DNA of 64,000 nt from Hirudo medicinalis (Eukaryota; Annelida; Clitellata; Hirudinida; Hirudinidae): the NCBI GenBank assembly GCA_011800805.1, contig MPNW01000048.1:548241-612240 (forward strand), written 5' to 3'. Position numbers and translations under genes: made by a program. The notes under the pieces are model-generated. The model worked only from the letters and a program-made list of their open reading frames with translations, was not told where the DNA came from and searched no databases. Positions 41,501 through 53,654 of the stretch are shown here, piece by piece. Numbering within the stretch: the stretch's first letter is position 1; the number at the start of each line of letters is the position of its first letter.

Positions 41501-44500
41501 ATTTGCCATCGTGGTGGATTTGTGGACAACATGATAAGGATCTTCTTGTTGGAGCTGCCAAGTAAGTTATGCATTGTCCGATGTTGATTATAGTTTATTC
41601 TTATCATTATGATTCTTAGTAAATATTATTAATATTGCTTAAAAAATGATTACCTGTTTTTGCCTTCCAGACATGGCCTTTCCAGGACAGACTATCACAT
41701 CCAGTTTGATCAGAACCTTTCCATTTATAAATATGCCAAGCAGAGCCTTGAGGAAGCAGGTAATGCTGTCAAGGATGAAGCTAATCCAGGTAAGTGTCTA
41801 GAATCATTAATTATTGAGATCTGGACTGACCAGTGCTTGAATGGGAGCAAAAGTTCAAATTGGTCCGTGGCTGCTGGTCTTAGCATATCGATCCATGGAA
41901 GATTATAAACTCTTATTGTTATGAAGAATAAGAATACAAGTTTTGAAACTTATTCCAGAATCTATCCCAAACTCTCCGAACGAGTTCAACGAAAGCATGA
42001 TAAAGATGGAAGTCAGGGATGAATTGAAAGAAGAGGAGCTGGAAAATGAAGATTTAAGGATGGAGAGCCAGGATGGGGATGAGGAAAAGAAGGATTTCAT
42101 GGAAACAATCGATGGAACGAATCTCTGTGTGGAAAGTGTTAAGGAGGAGACAGAGGTGGACAATAAGGATGCAGCTGCTGGTCTGCAGGTTGTTGCAAAC
42201 ATTGTTCATTTGCATATTAAATGCCATTAATGATTTCATTCATTCTGTCATATGAATTTCATACAATTATTTGTTGTTCTAAGTCGACCGTTACTGAAGA
42301 AGAATCCGTAAACGGAACGAGCAGACTTCTCAATTCCTGGCCTAAGGTTTGTTTAAAGTTTGAGTTGTTTTGCATAATATTTCAAGTTAATTTATTATTA
42401 TTTTTTAAGATGACAAAGCTTGTGCTTTAATAAATCCATATGTTACTCGCAGGATCGACTTATCTTTCATCGTTTGGAGAACATCTGTTACTGCGTTGAG
42501 ATGGGCAAGTGGAGAATGGGCCACAGACACCACAATTCCTACCTCTCAGGCATTGATCTCCTCGACCCATCGCAACATGACTACACCTTCATTCAGAATA
42601 ATGCTGAGCAGGTGGGCTGACATTTAACTTTTTTCTTGGTTTTCATTTAACACTTTTATTTATTCATTTATTTAATATGGACTTGCATCATTTAAAGAAT
42701 ATTTTGTAAAACTTAATGCACAGTCCTGCTACATGATTTGGAAAGGCTGTAGTAATTGCATCAATTTTTGTAGCCAAATAAATTCTCCTTTGATATTTAG
42801 TGTGCTTGCTGAAGTTAGACAACACACAACAATGCATGTTTCAGATTGACAGCCTGAGGTTCCGACTCCAGAAGAAGCGGCACAGGAGGACAAAAGCAGA
42901 GATGGAGGCTGAGAAAAGTAAGAAACTCCAAGAAGAATTTGAATGATTTCCAAGCTCTTCAAGCACCTTAAATCGTCTGTTAATAAGTTATAATAAATGC
43001 ATTCTTTGCCAATTTTATACATGATTTCGTTGTGCCCAAACACGTGTTATCATGTATAAGTGAGTTTGTATATTATATTTTGTTACTTCACAATTGTTTT
43101 TAATTTAGAGTTATTATTTTCTTAAACGGGACATTTTATTCTTGCGAATTGATGTCGGGGAATGTAGTCATACCATATTTTGCATTCAAATTAATTCAAA
43201 AAAAGGCAGGACATACAAATCGTAAATTATCCTCTGTACTGGGTTTTAGAATTATCGATTATATGTTGTCGTAAAAATATTTTCAAATTTATTCTTATGT
43301 CAACTGACGATTGTGAATTATGCGGTCTTATCTATGATCCGATGTTGATTGACATTTAAAGGAATTGAATGTCATGTAAATGACTTTGTGGTCAGAAGAG
43401 ATGTGCCTTCACCTGAATTTATTCCTCTTTGAGATGCTTTGGATTCCTTGTTTTATATCAACTTTTAGTGCCAGTTCTAACAGACATCATGTGGAATGTA
43501 ATCTGATGAATATGTACATGAACTGAAACTTGTTAACTTTGTAGTGAGAAGTGGAGGCTACCATGTCAGCGACAATGAATTGGGAGGAATCGGTTCCGAG
43601 ATGGACGTGGTGAGTCGTCATGTTGTCGACGTGCAAATCTCATTTAATGCTCGTACGTTGTGTTGATCTGCTTTACGATTTCTCACTTGTCCAATAATTG
43701 TCCTACACGATTAATTGGATGAGGACAACAGTGGTTAGTGAACTTTAAGGAGTATTTATTAGTGTTAGGCAGTAGTATTTATATCTGCTTTTAGTGCATA
43801 ATTTCAATGATAAATATAATCATTTTACTGGTAATCTTGTGAAAAGATAAAAATGAAGAAGCACAAGATGGTGAACAATGTCGACTGCCATGTCCCCGTT
43901 TATAACACCGTGGACGGCACGCGGCTGGAGGGCGAAGATGCTCCGACCGTTCACGAACTGGACTTGTGGCTCGATGCCCACCCCGATTATGCCATTGAGG
44001 TCCTTTTTTTTATTTTTGATAAATTTTATTTGTCCAAGTTAGCTCAGATGGTTATGTTCTTTGGTTTGTAATGTGATGTTATGTTATATTGTGGCACTTC
44101 GAATTGAATTATTTTGATTCCTTACTGAATGCTTCTTTCACTTCTTAATTACATAGCTCTCTTACTTTGATTCACTTACTTTCAAATTAGCCTTGTTGAG
44201 TTTTGGATCATGTTACAACATTAAACCATATGAGGATGTCTTCATAAAAATCATTACATTGTGTTTAGGTGTAAGAATAGCTAAATTATTTTAAGGGATG
44301 TAGTCACTTCAATGCATCACATTGAAATGCATGTACTAATAAATATCCATAGCCAGTGACATTGTACTTGTTTCTAATTTCTAATTGTGAATCGTCTTCG
44401 TGATTCAGAGACAAAGGGTTCGCAAGTTCCGCTTGGATCCCTCTCGGCTGACGATAAACGAGTGCACGGGAGAAGAAAACGTGACTGTGATCAACAGGAA

Positions 44501-45287
44501 CACAGGCAAGAAGTTATCTGGTCTCAAGGCTCCAATGCTCATGGACATTGCAGAGTGGCTCATCAAGAATCCAAGCTTTGATGTTGACCCCAAGTGGGGA
44601 CCCATAATCCAAAAGCTGGTTTGTTAAATTAAATGCTCCACTTGTTCCGTTATATTACGTGTTAACTTACTGAAATATCGAGAAAGATTCTTTCGACAAG
44701 TAGAGTTGTTTTCTACCTGATTTTTATGGTGAATCATGAAGATCTGTTCTTAATTTCAGCACAACTTTCCTCAAGAACTTCTCAACCGGATATACGATCC
44801 ACCGAAGCACCAAACGACCTCTTTCAATAGCATTCATCTCAGTCCGGGATTTGTCCTGTCGAACCACTTTGTGGAGCCGGGCCATCACGCCATGTCCTCG
44901 GCCACCGCCCTACCTCGAATCATTCACCATCCAAAAAATCTGATTGCTGCCAAAGTAATCTCACCACAGCCTCCATCAGCCAGTGCCACGACCAGCAATT
45001 CAGCCATTCAGAGCATTCAGAACTTTGGGGAAAACTTTTTTACTCCAGGTCCACAGTTTGGACTTACTCTTGTCAAGCAAAAGGTGGAGTTGGAATCAGG
45101 AGCCCAGGTGAACCTGAATGAAACTGAGGAGATTGGAGAAGAGGTGGTCGAAGAAGAGGTTGACTTTGATGGTGATGAGGATGGTGTGAGGTGTGATGAC
45201 GATGATGAGGATGACGATGATGATGATGAAGAAGATGAGGAGGATGCCTCAACTGCTCCTGATGAAGAGGAAGAAGTGGTCGAATGA
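32552..45287 (+). CDS. CHD subfamily III chromatin remodeller (CHD7/8/9, Kismet type)
   Basis: This 2545-aa ATP-dependent nucleosome remodeller comes from 32 coding exons with GT-AG junctions; their total (7638 nt) is a multiple of three. Coding exons begin at 32552, 33840, 34291, 34631, 34864, 35136, 35340, 35550, 35738, 36115, 36571, 36914, 37155, 37427, 38289, 38685, 39037, 39194, 39976, 40263, 40785, 41025, 41348, 41671, 41959, 42284, 42453, 42845, 43545, 43847, 44409 and 44760. The N-terminus is Gln/Asn-rich (about 1-400), then Lys-rich. Two chromodomains follow (about 675-840). Helicase motifs are ADEMGLGKT (896-904), DEAH (1009-1012), [19 protein letters not shown] (about 1266) and QARCHRIGQ (about 1300). 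A SANT-like region (about 1871-1940) precedes tandem BRK domains (about 2250-2370) and a poly-Asp/Glu tail. Chromodomains plus BRK place it in subfamily III; its length is close to vertebrate CHD8. The start is the first ATG after an in-frame stop. Confidence 0.95.
36480..36565 (+). mobile_element. LINE-like 3' tail in a CHD intron
   Basis: A GC-richer segment (CTAGTGGCCTACTGGCCATT...) ends in (AAAT)n directly before the polypyrimidine tract of the intron preceding coding exon 11. It looks like the truncated 3' end of a non-LTR element. Confidence 0.45.
39485..39760 (-). mobile_element. SINE-like retroposon copy D in a CHD intron
   Basis: Reverse complement of copy A: the TAA-triplet tail is at 39,510-39,535 and the body GGGTGCAAGCTGGGTTGTGAAC is at 39,665-39,686. 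It lies in the intron between coding exons 18 and 19, in reverse orientation to the gene. Confidence 0.7.
42992..42997 (+). terminator. Intronic poly(A) signal in the CHD gene
   Basis: If coding exon 28 is read through its GTAAGA donor at 42,918, the frame stops at TGA 42,944-42,946, and AATAAA follows 46 bp later. This would give a CHD isoform of 2236 aa lacking the BRK domains and acidic tail. Confidence 0.5.
45170..45286 (+). repeat. GAT/GAA codon-repeat encoding the CHD acidic tail
   Basis: A trinucleotide-rich stretch within the last CHD exon, encoding alternating Asp and Glu runs. It resembles the non-coding GATGAC tracts elsewhere in the window. Confidence 0.7.
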
Positions 45288-47927
45288 TGATGATTATTGT
45301 TATGATAATGACGAGGAATGTTGATAATTTTCTTATGTATTTCTTCTTCATTCCCATGTGACTGAAAAATATTTTCCATTTTTATTAGAAATTTGTTTTT
45401 CTTTCCTTGTCATGAACTTCCACATTTATCAAGAGAAAATTCTGGACTGTATAAAACGAGAATGGCAACACAATGAAGATGCAATTTTTTTTGTGACTAG
45501 TTAGGTAGCTTTTATAAGTAATTAGGGCGATGAAAATAATGTCTGCCTGGATACAAATTGCACATTGATTAGTCCACACACCAAGTTACTTCATAACAAG
45601 CATATCCGTCTCGTGTGTGCGACGATGCATCCTCTGAAGGCTTGTTAGCCATTGTTTGTACCTGGACTTATTTAAAGAATGTGACATTATTTATTCCGTC
45701 ACCGTGTAGATAATAATGAATTTTTTTATGTTAATTTTTTGAGATGTTACTGAATGGTCTGAAATATTATGCATACAGAGCTGTCTCTCAGGAGACTGAC
45801 CATTTGTTTGTTTATTTCCTGAGAATTTCATTCTGTAGAATCTGAAATCGTGGCAAGGTGTGAAAAGAGCAGCAGTACTTGTAATGATGGTCCTGACTGA
45901 CTGGTATTAGTCAGTTTTTGTCGATCCTGCAGTTCGTTGTAAGTACATTAATTGGGACGGCTTTTTCCTCCAGTGTTAGAGAGCTCTTAATGTCCCATGT
46001 TCACATGGGTTTGATTGGGCTCTATGGAGAGTGGGAGCGTTTGTCGATAAGTACGTTATGGCAGTGCTCACGAGCCGCCGTCCACCACCCTGACCCTTTA
46101 ACCTTCTGGTCACATTTGATTACTCAAATATTTAATCCCAGGGAGGACGAAGAACGCGTTGCCGGTTGAGATGATGGGGAGTTTATGTTCCATAAGTTGA
46201 ATTAAAGGCGCAATCCTCACTAGAATGGCAACCAATGGCGTAGGGAAGGGGCTTGTGCCTCCCTACCCTTGGCTGTATGAACCACATGATCTTGACAATT
46301 CTATATACTTCTATTATTGTAGAGGGAAGGTATGCACAACAAGGCCGTCGATAATACCTTATTGCAGCGGGTCTCAACCTTTCTAGTGTCGCGAACCCTC
46401 GAGGGCAATTGCCATGCTGAGGTGACACCCAATCATAAAATTTATTGAGATCGGTTAACTATTCATTGTATCTGACTTACAAATATTAGAAATATTATAT
46501 TTAGTACTTTGTTAATTGTCCCTATCCTTTTCCCAGGTCATTTCATAGCTTCTTGCAGATCTCTTTTTTGCAAGATATGCCTTTCCATTTCCTTATAAAT
46601 TGAGAATCAATCCTCAAACATTTTCAATTTTATTCAATTTCAGGAATATCGCGACTTTGATTTTTCATAGCTGAAACATTTTCTGTATAACAAGATATTT
46701 ATAGAGGTGTTATTCCGCTAAAACGCAAAGTTGCACTTTTCATGATATTTTTGTATATTCAAGGTCTTCAATCGTCTCTCATATTTTCATTTTCTAGAAT
46801 TATTCAAATAGTTGCAGACTTGCATATATTTAAATTCATGCTTGTTATAATTTGATTTGCTGACAGAATTTCTCTGAAAGCTTCACGCAAGTTTTTTGCA
46901 CTAAGGGAATGAGTTTTTGAGGTAATTCATTCATGCATTTCCTTCCTAATATTTTGAATCTTGCAAAAATGTAGAATAAACATGAAAATTTTATTTTTGC
47001 ATTGCAATCATTTTAAGAATGAAAGATTTTATGTTGAAGTCTGAAATTTTCGTCTTTCTGAGCTGACATTCCAGCTGTTTCTACCCATGATAAAAAAAAA
47101 GATTTACTAAAATATTAAATCAATATACCATTTTATAACTTTTCAACGCAATCATTATAACGTGGTTCTTTCGAAGAAGCTCGTGCTATTGGATGTAACA
47201 TCGGAAACTGTAAAGTGTTTGTAACCTTAATCTTTTCACACGGCTTAAATAGGACAGTTTGTGCAAGCATCATTTATCCAATCGAAAAGAAACGTCACGA
47301 ATGCGTCAATTCATATTTTACATACTAATTTCAAATTTAGCTTAGATCAGGAGTTACATTAAAATTATGGGTGTTTGTAATCATTTTATATGCACTGCAT
47401 AAACATCTCATATTTTTATTTATAGATTTTAGATAATTTTATATAGGAAACCACAGAACAGTTTGTACAATATTTTTGATAATTTGTTTTAAAATTTGCA
47501 AACAATTAAATTCTTCATTTTATAAGTTCAGCAATATTTTGAGTCGCTGAACGCCACTGCAAAAGTACCGGTGAGGTGGCCGTGCAGGGCTTCTTTCTTG
47601 CAAATTGAGAAATTCAGCAACAAGTCTACTTTTGTATTTTGATGTTACAACCAATAAACTTGAAAAGACTATTTTATACAGGTATGTTGTTGGAAAAGGA
47701 AGAAGGCTCAACCCAAAAACAGGATACGAATTCAAACACTTGATCCAAAATTTGTTAACGACATAGAAGTAAAACATACTTTGCCGCGTTGTAGGGAGTG
47801 AGTGTGTAATCTCAGGAACATCTTCAGTTTTCACTGTCTATTATGTTCTTTCCAGCACTAAATTATCCCTCCCTCAATGACGGACACGTAATTTTTTCTA
47901 ATTAAACGTTCAGAAGGTCACGTTTAT
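45288..47927. other. Intergenic region between CHD and a LINE fragment
   Basis: No gene supported. Near 46,374-46,425 the sequence GCAGCGGGTCTCAACC followed by GTCGCGAACCC resembles a hAT terminus (CAG-GG-TCTCAACC). A matching second end was not found. The remainder is AT-rich and featureless. Confidence 0.45.
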
Positions 47928-48212
47928 TTGAATACTTTTTTGCTTCAGGACTTCCCTTCCACCTTCCATAAACATTGCCGGTGCTCTCTTCGTTTATCAT
48001 CCTCAAACTACTTGGCTTACTACATTACTGCCTACATAATCAAAACCTGCAGTCACCTCATTCCTTCAATCCTCTCAGTCGATATGACTTCCGCCTTCGC
48101 ATGCTATTTAGTTCTTTCCCGTTTGGACTATTGCAACTCTCTTCTTGGTGATGCCTCCGCTTCTTCCATCTCCTTTCTTCAACGAATCCAAAATAATCTC
48201 AAGTGGCCTTAA
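47928..48212 (+). mobile_element. LINE reverse-transcriptase C-terminal fragment
   Basis: The + strand frame contains LVLSRLDYCNSLLGD and SISFLQRIQNNL, matching the conserved SRLDYCNSLL...LQRVQN region downstream of the catalytic site in CR1/L2/jockey-type elements. It is flanked by no other RT parts. Confidence 0.75.
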
Positions 48213-48297
48213 TAATCCAAGGCCAATTCGCTTGACAGTGCAGGTGTTTCGTTTGCTAAATTTACCATGAACCAATTTTGTTCAAATTATTAAATTC

Positions 48298-48680
48298 TTA
48301 ATGCCTCAGGCGACCCCCTAATCTCTCGCTTGGCAGCCAAAAGTCGGGGGGTTGGGCGTTAGGATTCAAATTATGTCCCTCAATTGTTCGACCTTGTGAA
48401 TCAAGGCGGCTTCCAAAATACTCATGAGGTAAAATTAGGCCTGATAGTTCTCGACTCAAAGGAGCCATCCATCTTTCTACTGGATTAAATGCACTCCTAC
48501 CAGGTGCATTTGTAGCAATGAACAATGCATCGAGGTTGTTCTTAAGTAAATGATGAATCAATAACTCTTTGGTATCTCGGATTTTCATCCGGTCCACCAT
48601 TCACAGACCTAATAACAACAAGTTTGATCAACTTGCTTTCATCATTTTTATCAAATAAGGTCGAATTCTTCCAATTCAAG
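48298..48680 (-). pseudogene. DDE-like transposon relic (DGGPDENPR / APGRSAFNPVER family)
   Basis: Overlapping - strand frames encode NGGPDENPRYQ (about 48,600) and then, after a frame change, NLDALFIATNAPGRSAFNPV and APLSRELSGLILPHEYFGS. I recall similar uncharacterised predicted proteins repeated in arthropod and mollusc genomes, which suggests a DNA-transposon origin. Asp and Glu at these motifs would fit a DDE catalytic fold, but that is inference. Repeat R1 copy 2 lies just upstream on this strand. Confidence 0.55.
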
Positions 48681-48855
48681 TGGCCTTTCGTAATCCAGTC
48701 CATGAGCATAGATTGATGACTTTAATTGAGTATGCTTGCCTAACCTGATGGCTATGCAAGTTGGAAGAAATAAGTTACAGCTTCAGGTTTCCCTGCACCA
48801 TATTTTTGAATAAACCAATGGAATGAGTTTTTGCTTTGCTGCTACAACCCAATTA

Positions 48856-49015
48856 CTAACAGTAATTCTATAAATCCATTTGCACAATTTAGATTTACAT
48901 CATAAAAAATAATATTGACGTCAAATACAAATGTAATCTTAAAGTCACTCCCCACCCACTCAAGAATTGTCAAACTTTTTTAAACGCCTCCCCATATTTT
49001 GTGGACTCAATTACG
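48856..49015 (+). repeat. Dispersed repeat R1, copy 2
   Basis: Same words and order as 25,866-26,036: ATTGACGTCAAAT, TCAAGAATTGTCAAAC and the CCTCC...TTTTGT block. Confidence 0.7.
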
Positions 49016-49234
49016 CCAACCAGCGCAGACTTGGTTCTTGCTTAAGCACGTGACGATGCAAGTCAGATTGTGCTGATGTTTTCAACCTCGTCTGTCGGAT
49101 TTTGTTAATCGTTTGAAAATAAATATTGCGACGCAATTCACAATCTGCAGAATGCAGAATTTACGAACCAACTTCTCTGACTGTTGTTCTGAATGGTGAG
49201 ATCATGATAGTAAGTGTTGTTGACAACTTTAGTC

Positions 49235-49380
49235 ACCTATGACGCTATGCACACACGTCACCGTACATATTAACTATTATTATTAATATTTGTTATTTTT
49301 TAAAATCTTCATTATCATCATCATCATCGTCGTCGTCGTCGTCATCATCATTATTATTATTTGACGTCACGTAATTATCT
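49235..49380 (+). repeat. Retroposon tail and (CATCGTC)n tract
   Basis: GACGCTATGCACACAC...TATTAACTATTATTATT resembles the 3' end of the retroposon tail seen at 27,107. It is followed by a CATCGT triplet tract at 49,315-49,352. Confidence 0.55.
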
Positions 49381-49648
49381 ATATAGTACATTCATCCATT
49401 GACTGCATTTCTCACCAGCAGGCATACTTAGCCTATTGTCAGCGCTATTGCTATTATATTATTATTATTATTATATATTATTATGACAATAGTTTGCTGT
49501 AGTTGATCAAACAACTCCCAAACTGATGCGTATCATGAGAAAGTGATTTTCTCAATCGTCGAATTTCCAATATAATCGTTGCTTCCATTTGTTGGATTTT
49601 GCGCCTCAAAATTGGAGCAATTTAATTAAATTTAATCGTAATAAAATA

Positions 49649-49723
49649 TTAGGTTGGCAACTAAGTTCCGTTTTGCGGAATGTTACAATGTAAAAAACGG
49701 CGGGAACTTAGTTGCCAACCTAA
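49649..49723. mobile_element. 75-bp mariner-type palindromic MITE (MADE1-like)
   Basis: Two inverted repeats of 21 perfect bases, each starting TTAGGTTGGCAAC, face each other across a short spacer and are flanked by TA on both sides, the target duplication of Tc1/mariner elements. Size and layout closely parallel the human 80-bp MADE1 element derived from Hsmar1 (TTAGGTTGG start). Transcripts would form a strong hairpin. Confidence 0.85.
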
Positions 49724-49729
49724 TAGATT

Positions 49730-52700
49730 GTCTGGTTAAGTTATTCTTCAATCGATCTTAAGAAAATTTAATGGCTTAAACAATGTGTTAAAAATTTGCA
49801 GTTAAAAATATTTGAATAGTATATAAATGACTTCAAGGTTTGACTCGTCACATAGTCACAGTTTGAAGCCTCCTCATGTGACGTCATAAAGTTCGAGCTC
49901 CTCTGGGGGATTTTGCTCCTCATCTTGAAAAGATACCAAATCCCCTGAGTTTCTCTCCTAAATTTTTTATTTAAAAATTGATGATCTTGCTTTGATGATT
50001 GTGCTTCTATTTGTGTGTCTGTGCGTTTCTGTGCTTTGCTGTGCTTCTCTCAAAGCACTTCGGCCCTCGTCACGAAATTCACGACGGGGAATGATGACCC
50101 CTTGGCGCTTGACGTCATTTGCAGGAGGCCCCAAAAATGGAGAGAACCGATCTGAAAAAAATAAAGCATAAATTAGCTTTAATAAAATAAATCAAGCTAA
50201 ACTAGCCATTGTCCAAATAAAACATATTAAAATGTATTTATGTGAAATAAGTAATTAATACCATATTTTGTGCATTTCATAAATAATTCATTACCTGGAA
50301 TAAGAATATCTGAGGGTTTAACGATATTTTAAGATGCAAAAAAATAAGCTGATTAATGGGAGGCGTGGCTACAACTGAATACTGCCTACCTTATGAATAA
50401 TTAATGTCGAAAATCACTGACGTTATGCCGTTAGACATAACAAAGTAGGCTAAGGTTGTGAAATTGTTTCACACATTTAGCAACAAAAAGTATGTTTATT
50501 TATTTTTTAAATTTATTTATTATTATGTTGTAAATTTTAACAACACCAGCAATTATAACGCCATTGCAACTATTTTTCAATATTAAAATGTTTAAATTAT
50601 TTTACGTAATTACTTAGTTTTTAATTTCAATGTCTAAATTCATAATTTAGGCTACGGTAATGTTAGGTATTACACCTACTTAGGTATTTACAGCCTTACG
50701 AGCAGCAGCATTCATCATGGATTCAATTGTCAGACATGTAAATGTCATTACGAATTAATTAAGAACGTGCTGTCCTTTTACATCTGTTATTCGGTTTACA
50801 ACGAGGAAGAAATTCGTGTTAAGTGCTGCATAAATTAACCAGCAAATCCAAAACAAAGCGTTTCGTTTTGCAAAGGATCGTTGACCTATTTTTGACTAAA
50901 ACGTCTCCTTGAAAGCATTCGAAGGAAAGTTACTCTATAACCCTTTTGAAACAGACTAAATGAAAGCGATGAAAAGAAAAGTTGAAAAATTAAACCAACA
51001 AAAGAAAAATGTCGATGATTTTAAAAGTCAAATCTTTGGATGAAATAATAACGCCAACATTTAACTCGGCAACCCATCAGTATTATCGCTATTTGTTCAA
51101 ATTCGAATTTTATTACTTATCTTTTAAATGGAAAGCTAAAGAAATTCACAAGTACAATATATGTATAATCTAATATATATAATCTAAGATCAGCAAAACG
51201 TTTTTTTTTTAAATATAAATTTCTTTTTATTTTGAAAATGTCATTGCACCTGTCTTTAATCACAAAACATTTGAATTACTTAATGATGCGGTAGGATAAT
51301 AAATGAAGTCCTCCAGTCGTGCAAAGAACTAATCAAACAAACAAATAATAAGAGCTTTGATGTTCCAGAATAATAATAATAACAATATATTATATTAATA
51401 ATAATTATTATATATAAAATAATATAATTATTATAATATATTATTATTATTGTAACACAATTGAAAGAAAATGCTAAACAGCCAAACATAATAATAAACT
51501 AGTCAAATCTCATAACCGAACCAAATCGACTAATAGAGCCGAAATGTGAGTGTCGCTTACGATAACATTCATCAAATATCTGGTCCCAAAACAAGAGACT
51601 TATTCAGTCAAGAGTAGCACTACACCAAAGATGAGTGTCGTATCAAAATACATTCCTTCAGCTTAATTTTAAACAATGACATTGACATGTGTGATAACCA
51701 TTGTAACAGAATGAGAGTAAAAACATGGGATTGATTGATGGCCAGTACGCTTTATAGAGAAATGTTTTCAGACTCGGGCGAAATCTGGTCCCGACGTCTG
51801 AGCTGATCTTAAATTATACTTGTGAATGCCCAATGATCTCAAAATATCCTTTGAATTGTGATGGTAACAATTGATTAAAATATTTAAATATGAATACACC
51901 AAGCTGGAAGTTCAATTGATAAAGAAAGGTTTAGTAACTAATGTCCTTCAAATTTATGTTTACAAGAGGAAATGGGAGACAATTGAAGCGTAGCCAGAAT
52001 TAGACTCTTACGCTTTATTCTACATGTGCAGGGATCTAAGACTAGTTGGATAGTTAGATCAAGATCTTTAAATGCTTCAACGAGATTGCATGGCGGTTAT
52101 AATTAATATAAGATGGAGTCACTGCCTGTTAGTTGTTTTTTTGCCCGTCACTTGGTCAACTTTTCATCAAAAAATAGAAGGATGTGAAAAATTCAAGTTT
52201 GAAAGAATTGATTGACCTATCAAATTCCTGTTTCCTGGTTAAATCAACAGTCGTTTCTAAGTTTAACTGTCGAAGATTCTAATTTTAATCATCTGCAATT
52301 ACAAACGTTATATGATAACAGACACGCAAACAACGTTTCCTTCCTCGAATGGAAGGACTTTTATTCTCCACGGAACTTTTTGGAAAACAGAGTTGAAGGC
52401 CAATAATTTGACCTAGTCTGAATCTGAACCAGACACTCGTCAGAAGATGAAACACATCTGGCTGCGATTCTTTTGGCTTTTTTTTTTATAAATTCCATAA
52501 TTAAAACAATCAGTAACTATGATTTGATAATAAAATATTACTGCAATCGTAATTACTTTGAGAATGACTCAAAGCAAAGCAGTAAATCAATGCTCATTAC
52601 ACAAAAATAGAGACAACACCATCACAGCCTAGCTTCGGTTACAAAAGCTTCGAAACGGTAGAGAATGAAGTTTTCCTCACTGAGCTAGTTTGCGTAAGCT

Positions 52701-53230
52701 ATTAATACGGTGTAGTCGCTTGTTGATCTTATTAAAATGCGACCAACAAATTACATTAAAATCTCCAATTAGCCACTAATTGCATCAACACGAAAGTTAC
52801 ATCGGTTCATTCCAGATCCACAATCCAACCTTCAAGAATAATCATCAGCTGTGGCTATAAATATCTTTTTAGTTCGCCAAGCAGCTAAGTTATTGAGAAT
52901 TAGTCAGATGAGTGCTTCTGCAAGGAGATTGGTTAATTGCTTTGTAGTCATTTTATTGAATTCAGCACTAAAACGTCCTCAATGATTGCAATAAGTTGCG
53001 CCAAAATTACGTGCGGTATTAAAATAATATTGTCTAATTCTTGAAAATAGATTTAGTCGTAGATCCATGGTTGCATAATTTGAGCTAAAATACAGATTGA
53101 CTGAAATTTCACTTGTTTATAAATAAAATGGCTGTCGATCACACAAAGTCCTCCAATCAAACCCCGAGGCAATACCCAGCTGAATGCAGGCCTAAAACTA
53201 GCATTTTTATTTTTCATGAATAATAAAAGA
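49730..53230. other. Intergenic spacer upstream of OSGIN
   Basis: No gene supported. An AT-rich self-complementary block occupies about 51,365-51,455. The rest has no recognisable coding, RNA or repeat feature. Confidence 0.45.
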
Positions 53231-53234
53231 TGGA

Positions 53235-53258
53235 TTACGTAACCGTCCCTTATAAAAG
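53235..53258 (+). promoter_or_regulatory. Putative OSGIN core promoter: TTACGTAA site and TATA box
   Basis: ATTACGTAAC (53,234-53,243) matches the PAR-bZIP/E4BP4 consensus RTTAYGTAAY exactly. Eight bases downstream is TATAAAAG (53,251-53,258). Transcription would start near 53,280, about 375 bp before the OSGIN ATG. A TTTACAG acceptor at 53,629 in front of the first coding exon implies a 5' non-coding exon. Confidence 0.5.
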
Positions 53259-53654
53259 AACCCCCTCCCTGGCGAAAGACCGCGTGTTGTGCTTTTTGCC
53301 GGTGTCTGGAGCACCTTAATTGATTAATTGCTACTTTCTTGGAGGTTTTAAAATTTTTTGTTAGTGATTATTAATACGATACATATAATATTACATATCG
53401 TTAGTTGGCGAAAAGGATGGAACGTTTTTTGTAATTGTGCAACATTTAACGTTTTCTTGGAGATTGCATAACAAGTTTAAGTATTAAGATTAAGGTCGTC
53501 TTTTGCTAAGCCGTTCCAATTTTGTAATATACTTGTACATATGACCAATCAGCCTTCATTTTTAATCTGTAAATTTCACGCAGATATAGATGATTAGAAT
53601 CAGCTATCAGCAGGTTTTATTCTTTACAGATCATAAATCGACTCGACCACTGAG

